Positions 8,522-17,515 of a stretch of 64,000 nucleotides of DNA are shown here, one piece after another. Source of the DNA: Anaplasma phagocytophilum str. Webster (GTDB taxonomy: Bacteria > Pseudomonadota > Alphaproteobacteria > Rickettsiales > Anaplasmataceae); assembly GCF_000964685.1 (NCBI RefSeq), contig NZ_LANS01000001.1, forward strand, positions 558,001 to 622,000, written 5' to 3'. Position 1 is the stretch's first letter. Every line of letters starts with the position of its first letter. The notes under the pieces are model-generated. The model was not told where the DNA came from, searched no databases, and saw only the letters and a program-made list of their open reading frames with translations. A program made the translations under genes and the position numbers.

Positions 8522-9535
8522 ATGGATCATATTATAGCTGTAGTTGGCGCTACCACTATGCTGGGGCGGGTGGTTTTGAATGCCCTTAGTGAGGCTGATT
8601 TTTCTTATAGTAATGTTGTTGCTCTTTCTTATTCTGACTCTGTTGGAAAGAGTGTTAGTTATGGAGAGAAATTTAATCTCACGTGTGAGAGTTTGGATAA
8701 GTATGACTTTTCTCAGGCTTCTATAGCTATATTTACTGCTACTGATGCGATATCTGAGAGGTATGTTAGAGAAGCAGCTGGTAGAGGGTGCGTTGTTATA
8801 GACAGCTCTTCTTTTTCGCGCATGGAAGCGGGGGTTCCGCTCATTGTTCCTGGGGTGAACAGTGCATGTATAGGCATGTATAAGGATGGAAATATCATAG
8901 CAACGCCATGTAGCATGGCATCTCAGTTGATAGAAGTGTTATTTCCTTTGCATAAATTGGTGAAGATAGAGCGGGTGGTTGTATCGACGTATCATTCTGT
9001 ATCTCATGCGTGCAGGAGCGCAATGAATGAACTTTATGATCAGACCAAATCTATTTTCATGAATGGCAAGGTGAAGCCACGTGAGTTTCCTAGGCAGGTA
9101 TCTTTTAATTGTATTCCCTGTGTTGGAGAATTTGCCGATGGTGATTTTACTCAAGAGGAAGTAAATATCTCTAATGAAACTGTAAAGGTCTTGGGTGGTG
9201 GAATAGGAGTAACTGCCACTTGCGTATTTGTTCCTGTTTTTGTAGCGCACTCTGCGGTTATTAACGTTGAATTTAGTGGCTATATATCTAAGGATGAGAT
9301 ATTGGAAGCCTGGGGTCAGGGGTCGGACGTTTTGGTGATAGAGAAAGATAGTGAAATGAGCTATACCACCCCTATAGAGTGTGTTAATGACAGTGAGGTT
9401 TACGTCTCTAGGTTTAGGGTAGATGACACGGTTCCTTATGGCTTTAGTATGTGGTTAGTTGCTGATAATATGAGTCGTACAGGGCGTGGTTTGGTGCAGA
9501 TTGCCATGGTTCTCATTGAAGAGTATTTACTTTAG
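8522..9535 (+). CDS. asd: aspartate-semialdehyde dehydrogenase
   Basis: NADPH-dependent reduction of aspartyl-4-phosphate to aspartate semialdehyde, the branch point towards diaminopimelate/lysine and threonine. The 337-residue length is typical. The dinucleotide-binding motif is VGATTMLGRVV (8-18). The catalytic cysteine is Cys130 in ATPCSMASQ, where most homologues have N-C-S/T-T. A late VPVFVAHSAVINVEF segment matches the family VPV.V.HS motif, with H in the substrate-binding position. ATG at 8522 lies 2 bp after the ybaB stop. In Anaplasmataceae, which lack a classical cell wall, the product probably feeds residual diaminopimelate or amino-acid pathways; that role is inferred from the family, not from neighbours. 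Confidence 0.93.
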   Translation: MDHIIAVVGATTMLGRVVLNALSEADFSYSNVVALSYSDSVGKSVSYGEKFNLTCESLDKYDFSQASIAIFTATDAISERYVREAAGRGCVVIDSSSFSRMEAGVPLIVPGVNSACIGMYKDGNIIATPCSMASQLIEVLFPLHKLVKIERVVVSTYHSVSHACRSAMNELYDQTKSIFMNGKVKPREFPRQVSFNCIPCVGEFADGDFTQEEVNISNETVKVLGGGIGVTATCVFVPVFVAHSAVINVEFSGYISKDEILEAWGQGSDVLVIEKDSEMSYTTPIECVNDSEVYVSRFRVDDTVPYGFSMWLVADNMSRTGRGLVQIAMVLIEEYLL

Positions 9536-9789
9536 GGCCATTTTAAATTGTCTTTATTTATCTAAGTTGAGAAGGGAGAAGTTCTATTAGAGAGCTGATT
9601 ATTCGTATCTCTTGTGGTTGCGGTATTCTGTAGTTATTTTCAAGTTCTTGGTATGTTAGCCATACCATATTAGTTGAGCAATAGTTAATGCTTTGAATGG
9701 GGGTGGGGGTGGATTGTTCCTATTTTCATTGCGTGCAAGGTGTGAGTATGTTAGAATCCCGGGTTATTGTCACTTAGGTAGGGGACTTT

Positions 9790-10491
9790 ATGGATAGTTA
9801 TAACGTTAGGTATGAGAGTGCCTATTATTGCGCGGGGCTGAGAAGCTACCTGGTGCGCGTTTATAACTATATGGCATTGGCTTTGGGGATTACTGGGGCT
9901 GTTGCATTTATAGCGTCGCTTTCCGGGGGATTAATGGCTGCGATATATGGAACTCCTTTGCATTGGGTGGTTTCATTAGCTCCTGTTATTACTGTTTTTG
10001 TTATGTCTGCTAGGGTTCATCAGATGAGCTATCAGACGATGATGATGGTGTTTCTGGGGTTCTCAGCGATGATGGGTTTATCGCTGTCGTACGTTTTCAT
10101 GGTGTATACGTCTCATAGTATTGCCAGGGTTTTCTTCATTTCCTCTGCTATGTTTGGGACTATGGCCTGGTATGGTAATACTACTAAGAGAGATTTATCT
10201 AAGTTTAGCACATTTTTGACTATGGGTGTTGTGGGCTTGATAATAGCTTCAGTAGTTAACTTGTTTATGCGGAGTGGACCTCTTTATTTCGCTATTTCTG
10301 TTGTTGCTGTTCTTGTATTTACGGCTCTCACTGCAGTAAATGCACAGGAGATAAAGGATATGTATTACCGCTTTAATGATGGTGATAGTAACACTGTAGG
10401 GAAGATGTCTATTCTAGGTGCTACTAGCTTGTACTTCTCTTATATCAATATATTCGTCCATATGCTGCATCTTATGGGTGACCGCAGGTAG
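9790..10491 (+). CDS. Bax inhibitor-1/YccA family membrane protein
   Basis: A 233-residue integral membrane protein with about seven hydrophobic segments spread along the chain (first near 27-50, last near 215-230). The order and composition match the BI-1/YccA (UPF0005) family: a short N-terminal tail ending in LRSYLVRVYNYMALALGITG, a central AMMGLSLSYVFMVYT, and a C-terminal TALTAVNAQEIKDMYY followed by ISILGATSLYFSYINIFVHMLHL-like sequence. Bacterial members act as calcium/proton leak channels or protease modulators. An anti-apoptotic role in host cells is sometimes suggested by name only, and nothing here supports it. It is followed 19 bp later by tsaE. Confidence 0.9.
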   Translation: MDSYNVRYESAYYCAGLRSYLVRVYNYMALALGITGAVAFIASLSGGLMAAIYGTPLHWVVSLAPVITVFVMSARVHQMSYQTMMMVFLGFSAMMGLSLSYVFMVYTSHSIARVFFISSAMFGTMAWYGNTTKRDLSKFSTFLTMGVVGLIIASVVNLFMRSGPLYFAISVVAVLVFTALTAVNAQEIKDMYYRFNDGDSNTVGKMSILGATSLYFSYINIFVHMLHLMGDRR

Positions 10492-10510
10492 GGGTTTTCG
10501 ATAGTAGGCG

Positions 10511-10945
10511 ATGTTATCTTGCCGATACGAAGGTCTAGACCTGTTATCTCTTAGAAGGGTAGCCAGGGAATTGGCTGGAAGTCTTCGGGGAGGTATGGTT
10601 GTTGCCTTGAGGGGAAACCTTGGAGTTGGTAAGACGGCTTTTAGTAGGGAAATAATAGATTGCTTTTCGGGGGAGGATTTCCTCGGTAGTCCTACTTTTT
10701 CTTTGGTTCATGAGTATAGCACTCCTGCTTTTTCGCTGTATCATGTGGATTTATATAGGCTATCCACTTTGAAGGAAGTGCAAGAAGTGGGCTTTTTTGA
10801 TTTTTGTGATAACAATCTTGTTCTAGTGGAATGGCCTGATATTTTGGATGGGGTGGTACCATTTGATGTGAATGTTCGGATTACGCACTCTTCGGATATT
10901 GAGGAGATGGTTAGGGATGTGGAGATTGAGTGGAGTAAAGCCTAG
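10511..10945 (+). CDS. tsaE: tRNA threonylcarbamoyladenosine biosynthesis ATPase TsaE
   Basis: P-loop ATPase that works with TsaB and TsaD to make the universal t6A37 modification of ANN-decoding tRNAs. The 144 residues match the family. Walker A is GNLGVGKTAF (35-44). The downstream family motifs SPTFSLVHEY (60-69) and HVDLYRL (78-84) are intact, as is LVLVEWPD near 104-111, the TsaE E-W-P motif. It is probably co-transcribed with the BI-1-like gene ahead of it, and it is the last functional gene before the silent p44 array. Confidence 0.95.
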   Translation: MLSCRYEGLDLLSLRRVARELAGSLRGGMVVALRGNLGVGKTAFSREIIDCFSGEDFLGSPTFSLVHEYSTPAFSLYHVDLYRLSTLKEVQEVGFFDFCDNNLVLVEWPDILDGVVPFDVNVRITHSSDIEEMVRDVEIEWSKA

Positions 10946-11089
10946 TTATATTTAAGTCCTTCCCAAGATACTGTAGAGCAATCTAAAAAATAGAAAAGTC
11001 AGCTGGTATGGTTGTAATGTTTCTGGAACTGAGACCGAGCGCCGAGGTGATTATGGGGTTTTATGAAACCACAAGACTGTAGCTAGCAG

Positions 11090-11497
11090 GGGCTAAGACA
11101 ACATGTCATATTTGGGGATCTGCTGGTAATAGCTGAAGCGGAAGAACCTGTCAGAAGGAATTTTCTGGGGATCCGTTTGGTATGATAATAAGGATTGGCA
11201 AACGTCCACAGTGGTGGAGGACAGAAGAAGAAAGGGTTCCATAACCCATAGCTTACGACAAACACGACAGTTGTAGCTCAAGACAAGTGCAACAGCTGTT
11301 GCTGACGACCTAACTAAAAAACTCACTCCTGAAAAACCATAGTAGCAGGGCTACTAGCTAAAACTATTGAAGGTGGTGAGGTTGTTGAAATAAGGGCGGT
11401 TTCTTCTACTTCTGTGATGGTTAATGCTTGTTATGATCTTCTTAGTGAAGGCCTAGGCGTTGTTCCTTTATTAGAGAATATAGAATGGGGAGATTAA
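11090..11497 (+). pseudogene. decayed p44 cassette
   Basis: The first ~240 bp are an eroded HV core with stop codons and frameshifts; GCTGGTAATAG resembles the core near 13280. From 11331 the p44 constant block is well preserved (ATAGTAGCAGGGCTACTAGC through GAAGGCCTAGGCGTTGTTCC), but one base of GAAAAAACC is lost. It ends with [11 protein letters not shown]-type sequence identical to that of the next cassette (12581). The stretch from about 11340 to 11565 is essentially repeated at 12424-12648. A dead cassette, still able to donate its 3' part. Confidence 0.8.
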
Positions 11498-11915
11498 GTG
11501 TTGAGGGAGTACATTCCACAAACCACCTTTGACTCTGAATACCTTAGTTAAGTCACTACTCACGAAACAAACCACGATCAGCAATTCACCATACTGATAA
11601 GGTCCGTATAGTGGCTTTATGATCTTACCTAGCATGAAATTACTTGCTATCTAAGAATCTTCTCTAAAACTTTACAGAGGTTATCTGTACTCCGAGGAAA
11701 GCTAATCTGTGTCTGATGCGGATGGTATTGAACGCATTACAGGTCAAGCTGTCTTGCAGTTTCTGGGGATACGATAAGGTTGTACCTATAAAACTCTGAA
11801 ACATATCACTGCAATACGACCCTAATTAGAAAACACTGGAAAGTATGACAACTGCCTACGGAGCGCTAGCTAGGTATAAACTAGGAGTATACGCAATAAC
11901 TTTTATTATTAAAAC
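11498..11915 (+). repeat. p44 spacer repeat, copy 1
   Basis: About 420 bp without an open gene, joining two p44 cassettes. It is similar to 12582-12966, 22740-23105 and (inverted) 4318-4560. It includes TTACTTGCTATCTAAGAAT, AAAACTTTACAGAGGTTA, GATGGTATTGAACGCATTAC, and a distal TTATTATTAAAACAAGACC that leads into the next cassette. The frame SDADGIERITGQAVLQF in its middle resembles the end of the reading frame at 28592-28925, so part of the spacer may be coding-derived. Confidence 0.8.
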
Positions 11916-12581
11916 AAGACCAAGGGTATTAGAGATAGTGGTAGTAAGGAAGATGAAGCTGATACAGTATATCTACTAGCTAAGGAGTTAGCTTATGATG
12001 TTGTTACTGGGCAGACTGATAAACTTACCGCTGCTCTTGCTAAGACCTCTGGGAAAGACTTTGTTCAGTTTGCTAAGGCAGTGGAGATTTCTAGCCCTGA
12101 AATTGATAAGAAGGTTTGTGCTGGGAGTCATGCTGCATTGTCGCAGTCGAAGAGCTCGGCGACGACTTATGTAAGTGAATACACAGGAAGTGGAAACGAG
12201 AATACTAAAACGTCTCAGTGTAGTGGTTTTAAAGACCTAACGACCGAGAAAGAGAATAGAGGTTTGTATAAGTTTGCGAGCATAACAAAGGTTGGGGAAG
12301 GTAAAAACTGGCCGACGGGGAAGGGGGGACATGGCAGTGCTAGTCCTGAAACCGGTGCTACTAATAGTAATGCTGCAGCCGTAGCCACAGACCTAGTAAA
12401 CCTTAATCGTGACGAAAAAACCATAGTAGCAGGGCTACTAGCTAAAACTATTGAAGGTGGTGAGGTTGTTGAAATAAGGGCGGTTTCTTCTACTTCTGTG
12501 ATGGTTAATGCTTGTTATGATCTTCTTAGTGAAGGCCTAGGCGTTGTTCCTTTATTAGAGAATATAGAATGGGGAGATTAA
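11916..12581 (+). pseudogene. silent p44 cassette, both ends truncated
   Basis: The p44 frame is open from [18 protein letters not shown] through the HV core to GLGVVP, then LLENIEWGD and stop. There is no start codon or signal sequence. The HV landmarks are [20 protein letters not shown] and AAVATDLV. The core type (GSHAA...NENTKT.QCS...NWPTG) is the same as in the intact gene at 1862-3142, with different variable residues. A complete HV core between conserved flanks, with no means of expression, is the expected form of a gene-conversion donor. Confidence 0.88.
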
Positions 12582-12966
12582 GTGTTGAGGGAGTACATTC
12601 CACAAACCACCTTTGACTCTGAATACCTTAGTTAAGTCACTACTCACAAACAAACTACGATAAGCTATTTTCCATACTGAGCAGGTACGTACAGTGGCTT
12701 TATACTCTTACCCAGCATGAAATTACTTGCCACCTAGAAATCTCCACCGCGGACTTTATAAAGGTTATTTGTACTTCGAGAGTGGATGGTATTGAACACA
12801 TTACAGGTTAAGCTGTCTTGTAGTTTCTGGGGATATTATAAGGTTGTACCTATAAAACTCTGGAACATATCACTGCAATACGATCATGATTCGAATACAC
12901 TGGGACTTACGAATCTATATAGGTATACCAAGATCCTATGCAATAACTCTTATTATTAAAAATAAG
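12582..12966 (+). repeat. p44 spacer repeat, copy 2
   Basis: Second plus-strand copy of the cassette spacer. Its first ~65 bp match copy 1 almost exactly; the rest is diverged but collinear (AGTGGCTTTA, CAGCATGAAATTACTTGC, GGATGGTATTGAACACATTA, GGTATACCAAGATCC). It carries stop codons in all obvious coding phases. Confidence 0.8.
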
Positions 12967-13559
12967 ACCAAGGGTCTAAGGGATAGAGTAAGAGTATTAT
13001 TAGAGAGTATGAAGTAGATACAGTATATCTACTAGCTAAGGAGTTAGCTTATGATGTTGTTACTGGGCAGACTGACAAGCTTACTGCTGCTCTGGCCAAA
13101 ACCTCTGGGAAAGATATCGTTCAGTTTGCTAAGGCCGTGGAGATTTCTCATCCTACTATTGATGGGAAGATTTGTAAGACTAAGGATGGTGCTTCGAGCG
13201 GAGACAAGTATGGTAAATACGCTGCTGAGTCAGATAGGGATGGTTCAAGCAACTATGGTAATGTAGCGCTTTGCGGCGCTGCTGGTAATAGTAGTAATAC
13301 TGGCGGATCTTCTCCTCAGTTTTTGAAGGACTTTGTTAAGGCCACGCTGCTAGGGGATGGTAGCAAAAATTGGCCTACGTCTACCGCAAAGAGCGGCACG
13401 GGGCAGCCGACTCCTAAACCTAACGACAACGCCAAAGCCGTAGCCAAAGACCTAGTCAAGGAATTAACCCCTGAAGAAAAAACCATAGTAGCAGGATTAT
13501 TAGCTAAAACTATTGAAGGTGGTGAGGTTGTTGAGATGTGTCTATCTCCATCCACTTAG
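12967..13559 (+). pseudogene. silent p44 cassette interrupted by an insertion
   Basis: The cassette starts at the ACCAAGGG junction. Its first 50 bp have the altered form AGAGTATTATTAGAGAG, also present at 22095, 23106 and 23944. The p44 frame is open from about 13017 ([13 protein letters not shown]). The HV landmarks are KICKTKDG, VALCGA, NWPTS and KAVAKDLV, the VLKDFVKATLLGDGSK type. The constant block runs to EGGEVVE and is then broken by foreign sequence at 13538, giving the terminal MCLSPST and a stop. Confidence 0.85.
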
Positions 13560-13710
13560 ACATAGTGCACTTGGGGATAAGATTATGCATAGAGTATGTG
13601 CTGTGGAGGCGCGTTATAGTAGCATAACGTGCAGACGCCGAGTTCTCTACTATACTGTTCAAGGTTTATACCTAGGACCCTATTTAGATCATTGCTGGGG
13701 CTATTGAGAT
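13538..13710 (+). other. 173-bp insertion in a p44 cassette
   Basis: The p44 sequence GTTGTTGAGAT|TAGGGCGG is split here. TTGAGAT occurs at both edges (13531-13537 and 13704-13710), so the insert carries a 7-bp direct repeat as in a target-site duplication. The insert has no coding frame and no obvious terminal inverted repeats. It contains one small palindrome, CGTTAT...ATAACG, near 13611. Confidence 0.55.
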
Positions 13711-14175
13711 TAGGGCGGTTTCTTCTACCTTCATAAGGATCAGAGACGAATTGCCATCACTTCTGCCTTGTTAACTTGGGAATGGAAGATTGGACATATA
13801 GTTTGTGCTGTCTGTGAATACGTTTACGTTACAGCAATCTAATATCTGAGACTTTTGGTACTATTATCAGGCGCTTGGTTTATACTAGGAGAAACGCTCC
13901 AGGAGGTCATTTCAGATGTTACGGGAAATTACATAGTGCTATGGAAATTATGGCGGTTTCTTCTATCCCAAGCATGGTTGACTTTGGATATGCTGGTTAT
14001 TTTCTAAGATGTTATAAAAGTTGACCTACCTACAGCAGGAGGCCTAACAAAGCTAATCTCCAAGAAAAAACATATACTCTTACGTGTCTTGTATGCTTCA
14101 TAGTGTTTTTGGGAAGGTATCTGTAGTATTCGGATATACAGGGAAAATTGTAACCATACTGGAAGCATGATATAG
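13711..14175 (+). other. decayed p44 remnants, otherwise no gene
   Basis: After the insertion, about 20 bp of p44 (TAGGGCGGTTTCTTCTACC) continue and then break off. A second degenerate trace (GGAAATTATGGCGGTTTCTTCTAT) appears near 13940. The rest has no recognisable gene. The promoter of the following permease gene should lie in the last part, but no clear -35/-10 pair was identified. Confidence 0.5.
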
Positions 14176-15405
14176 ATGGTTCTGCAATGTACAATAACAA
14201 CGCCAATGGGTTTAGAGTGGTTACTCGCGCGTAGGTATCTGAGTTCTAAAAAAGGGCGATTCTTGTGTTCTCCCATGAGCGTATTTTCCATCCTGGGAAT
14301 CTCTATAGGAGTAGCTACCCTAGTCTCAGTCATGGCAGTTATGAGCGGTTTCTCTGCTAAGTTATTGCATAACATTCTTGGGATGAATGGACACATTACT
14401 GTTCATTGTCAGGATGTGGATTATCACACAGTCATCCCTGAAGTAGAGAGCACAGCGGGTGTAGTGTCTGCCGTAGCTGTGTTGGAAGGACAGGTTATGG
14501 TGAAATCAGAACATGCAGCAGTCGGTGCAGTGCTTAGGGGCATGGAAATGCCTGATATTAGCGATAAACTGTCGCAATATGTAGTCAGTGGAGATACCGA
14601 AGAGTTAGAAGCAGGAATAATCATAGGCTCTAGACTAGCTGAAAGCTTAAATGTTTACTACGGTGATGAGGTGGTTGTGATTTCCTCGTCCAGCTTCTCG
14701 ACTATGCCACGAACGCATGAGTATAAAGTTACGGGGATTTTCAATGTGGGTATGTACGAGTATGATAGCGCATTTGTGTATGTGCCCCTAGAAAGTGCTC
14801 AGACTCTCTTAGGATACGATGGCGGAATGCAATATGTAGAGGTTAGAGTAGATGATGCCTTGCACTCTTCTAATATCGTAAAAGAACTCATTGAGAAGAC
14901 AAAGATGCGAGTGGAAGATTGGAAAGTCCAGCATGGACAGTACTTCTACGCATTGGAATTAGAGCGTGATGCCATGTTTTTTATTCTGACGTTAATTATT
15001 GTTGTGGCTGCCTTTAATATAATTTCAGGAATTTCTGTGTTAGTACAGGATAAGACAAAGGCTGTGGCTGTGATGCGTACTATGGGATTGAGTAAGTTTG
15101 CGGTGGCTAGGATATTCTGCATGTGTGGTGTGTGTATAGGTGCTATAGGCACTGGAATAGGATGTTGCTTGGGTGTCTTGTTTTCTTTAAACATGGAGAG
15201 GGTGAGTGACTTTTTGATGATGTTCGGCCAGGGTGCATTTTTTGAATCTATCGCATATTGTTTGGAAGGTATTCCGTCCAAGATGGTGTTCTTAGATGTT
15301 GTGCGAGTGGCATCTTTGTCGTTGTGTATTTCACTAATAGCAGCGTTGCTCCCAGCGCTTAGAGCAGCGTATCAAAATCCTGTAGATATTCTTAAATATG
15401 AGTAA
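14176..15405 (+). CDS. LolC/LolE-type lipoprotein-releasing ABC permease
   Basis: Inner-membrane permease of the LolCDE type, which extracts lipoproteins from the inner membrane for LolA. The 409 residues have the family plan. A cytoplasmic start (LEWLLARRYLSSKKGRFL) leads into transmembrane segment 1 (near 37-58, SILGISIGVATLVSVMAVM). A ~200-residue periplasmic domain follows. Then come three C-terminal membrane segments forming the FtsX domain (MFFILTLIIVVAAFNIISG; a glycine-rich segment near 315-335; the SLSLCISLIAALLPALRAAYQ end). ATG at 14176 has GGAAG upstream; ATG at 14206 is an alternative start closer to homologues. It overlaps the next gene by 8 bp. The LolD ATPase is not adjacent. 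Confidence 0.9.
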   Translation: MVLQCTITTPMGLEWLLARRYLSSKKGRFLCSPMSVFSILGISIGVATLVSVMAVMSGFSAKLLHNILGMNGHITVHCQDVDYHTVIPEVESTAGVVSAVAVLEGQVMVKSEHAAVGAVLRGMEMPDISDKLSQYVVSGDTEELEAGIIIGSRLAESLNVYYGDEVVVISSSSFSTMPRTHEYKVTGIFNVGMYEYDSAFVYVPLESAQTLLGYDGGMQYVEVRVDDALHSSNIVKELIEKTKMRVEDWKVQHGQYFYALELERDAMFFILTLIIVVAAFNIISGISVLVQDKTKAVAVMRTMGLSKFAVARIFCMCGVCIGAIGTGIGCCLGVLFSLNMERVSDFLMMFGQGAFFESIAYCLEGIPSKMVFLDVVRVASLSLCISLIAALLPALRAAYQNPVDILKYE

Positions 15406-16204
15406 GCAAATGCGAAGAGAAACATGTTGTTGGATGAGTATATTCTGTATTTTTGCGTTATGGATGGGAGGAATTGTATACTTTGTTCTTGATATGAGGC
15501 AAAATTTGTTGCTCGATATGAAGCAGGATTTAGCATCGGTGCTTCAGCATGTAGAGAAGCTTTCTAGTGCTGGTGCGTCCTTCAATAACAAGCTTTCTGA
15601 CACTTCCATAAAAGCCGAGAAAGTTATTTCTCTTGTAGAACAGATGAAGGCTTCTATGCCTCCCAAGACAGTGATTGTCAATAAAGATGGTTGTATACCA
15701 CAGGAGTGTTTGGCAAGGGTGTTGTTGATTGTATGGGATTTGCGGAGATCTTTTGCTTTAGGGGCGATGTCTAGTGACACTGTAAGGGCTGTAAAGCCTA
15801 TGCTAGCAGAGCTGCGTGATCGGGAAATTGACGAAAGTTTGCAGGTTTTAGAGAATTTTACCCATCGTAAAGGTTATAGGGAGATAAAGGAAGAATTGCG
15901 CGCGATCAAAAAGTCGTTGCATTTCGGGCATAACGGACCTGTGATGAAGTATTTATCTAAGTGGATTTCCATCGAAAACCATAATGACCGGGTGTGGCAG
16001 GATTTTGCGAGTTTAGAGAATTTAGTGGATTCAGGGGCGTGGACCGATGCATTGGAGCTTATTGGTAATAGTGAGTTGAAGTCTGTTCCTAGGGTCCAGT
16101 TGTGGATGCGTGATCTAGAATTTGTTCTGAGTGTAGAAGGGCATCTTGCTCTGATATACAATAAACTGATTGAGCGTGTTAATAGAAATCCCGAGGGCAT
16201 ATGA
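15398..16204 (+). CDS. Mic60/mitofilin-like membrane protein (COG4223 type)
   Basis: A 268-residue protein with one N-terminal transmembrane segment (about 11-31) and a mostly helical periplasmic part. It begins with a heptad-like coiled coil (MRQNLLLDMKQDLASVLQHV and on to about residue 90) and ends with a helical region including VWQDFASLENLVDSGAWTDA. Alphaproteobacterial genes of this plan lie immediately upstream of hemY, exactly as here (4-bp overlap), and are the bacterial relatives of mitochondrial Mic60, which shapes inner-membrane invaginations. The assignment rests on topology, coiled coil and gene order, because sequence conservation in this family is weak. The protein is shorter than free-living homologues, with the coiled coil reduced. 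Confidence 0.65.
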   Translation: MSKQMRRETCCWMSIFCIFALWMGGIVYFVLDMRQNLLLDMKQDLASVLQHVEKLSSAGASFNNKLSDTSIKAEKVISLVEQMKASMPPKTVIVNKDGCIPQECLARVLLIVWDLRRSFALGAMSSDTVRAVKPMLAELRDREIDESLQVLENFTHRKGYREIKEELRAIKKSLHFGHNGPVMKYLSKWISIENHNDRVWQDFASLENLVDSGAWTDALELIGNSELKSVPRVQLWMRDLEFVLSVEGHLALIYNKLIERVNRNPEGI

Positions 16205-17439
16205 TTACGTATTTTCTGATTTTCATAGTTGTATCCCTAGCGTGTGGTTTTGCCGTTCAAGGATACGAAGGGCTAGCGCTGAAGCTGGAGGTATTAGGTT
16301 ATAGCGTAGAGGCTAATGTTGTATTTGTAGTCTTCATGCTGTGTGTGCTTTTTCTCTTCATTGTACTGGTTGGACGTGCATGTTTTGCTTGTGCACTGTG
16401 TATGTATAGGGTTCGGCGCGGTAGTGTATCGAAAAAGTATGACGAAGTTGGAAAAAGCTTTGCATTTTTGAGTGTAGGTCACGTTGATAATGTAAGAAAA
16501 ATTGTAGGAATATCTGAGAGATTTGCGAAGTTTGATAGCCCAGTATTACAACTTTTAGAGGGATGTGCTAGTTTTCGTATAGGGCAATATGAGATAGCTG
16601 AGAAGCATTTTTCTCTTATACCGTCAAAGGCCTTGCAGGAAGTAGATTTGGGTGCGTGGCTTGTTGGGATACTGGCAAACGAGAAGAGCAGAGATTGCAA
16701 GCTCAGAGTTCTAAGTAGGTTGTATGACGTTTTCCATTCAAGACGGTGGTCAGTATTGTTTAGGTTGGAAATTGCTCGTATGGAAGGTCAGTGGGACGAA
16801 GTGCTCACTGCGTTAAAGTTAATAGAGAAGTACGGTGTTTCTCATCCATATGACCTAAATGACTTGGAGTTGATTGCGCGTTGTAAGCTTGCGGAATTGC
16901 ACTACATGCAAGGTGATTTTAAAGAAGGGTTGGGAGTAATTAAGGGGAGCTCAGGTCTCCAAGCAACATTATGGCGTGCAAAATTTAATGCAAAATTGAA
17001 TAACGTAAAAAGGGCCATGGAGGAGTTGGAGGCATACTACAGGGTAGATCCGCATCCGGATGTAGCGTCTCTTTATCTATCTATGGTTCAAGATAAAAAT
17101 CTTGCTGTAGAAAAACTTAATGCCTTAAATCCGGATAGCTACATGAGTTTCTTGCTGATGGTGAGGAAGTACATGGATCTAAAGCAATATAATGCTGCAG
17201 AGAAGCATCTGAAGCAGGCGCTAACGCAGTATAAGTATGCTGGGCTATATGGTATGATGCTTGAAATCATGGTGCGTTTGGGCAATCTAGACGAAATTGA
17301 GTATTGGATTGATATGATGCGCAGGGATTCAGTGCCTGATATGCACTGGGCATGTGAGAAGTGTTGTTATTCGCCCAAAGAATGGTGCCAGGAATGTGAC
17401 GAATGTGAGGGATTCAACACGATAAAGTGGCGGGGATAG
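16201..17439 (+). CDS. HemY-like membrane TPR protein
   Basis: A 412-residue protein with two N-terminal membrane segments (about 2-20 and 38-65) and then a helical repeat domain of TPR type (for example YEIAEKHFSLIPSKAL, WDEVLTALKLIEKYG, YNAAEKHLKQALTQYKYAGL). The C-terminus holds a cysteine-rich tail, CEKCCYSPKEWCQEC followed by C-E-G-F, resembling the W-x-C-x-x-C end of alphaproteobacterial HemY. HemY is named for its place in hem operons; its precise function is unsettled, and it is not protoporphyrinogen oxidase. It overlaps the preceding gene (ATGA), so the LolC-like, Mic60-like and HemY-like genes form one operon. Confidence 0.75.
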   Translation: MITYFLIFIVVSLACGFAVQGYEGLALKLEVLGYSVEANVVFVVFMLCVLFLFIVLVGRACFACALCMYRVRRGSVSKKYDEVGKSFAFLSVGHVDNVRKIVGISERFAKFDSPVLQLLEGCASFRIGQYEIAEKHFSLIPSKALQEVDLGAWLVGILANEKSRDCKLRVLSRLYDVFHSRRWSVLFRLEIARMEGQWDEVLTALKLIEKYGVSHPYDLNDLELIARCKLAELHYMQGDFKEGLGVIKGSSGLQATLWRAKFNAKLNNVKRAMEELEAYYRVDPHPDVASLYLSMVQDKNLAVEKLNALNPDSYMSFLLMVRKYMDLKQYNAAEKHLKQALTQYKYAGLYGMMLEIMVRLGNLDEIEYWIDMMRRDSVPDMHWACEKCCYSPKEWCQECDECEGFNTIKWRG

Positions 17440-17515
17440 AGGATAGTTTAATAGCGACGGATGCTATTTTCGTGCAGATAGTGCTTAATCCTGAGGTTGC
17501 AGTACATAAAACGGG

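Noticed and set aside
14004-14396. 130-codon minus-strand frame upstream of the LolC-like gene
   Set aside because: Overlaps the start of the permease on the opposite strand and has no family features.
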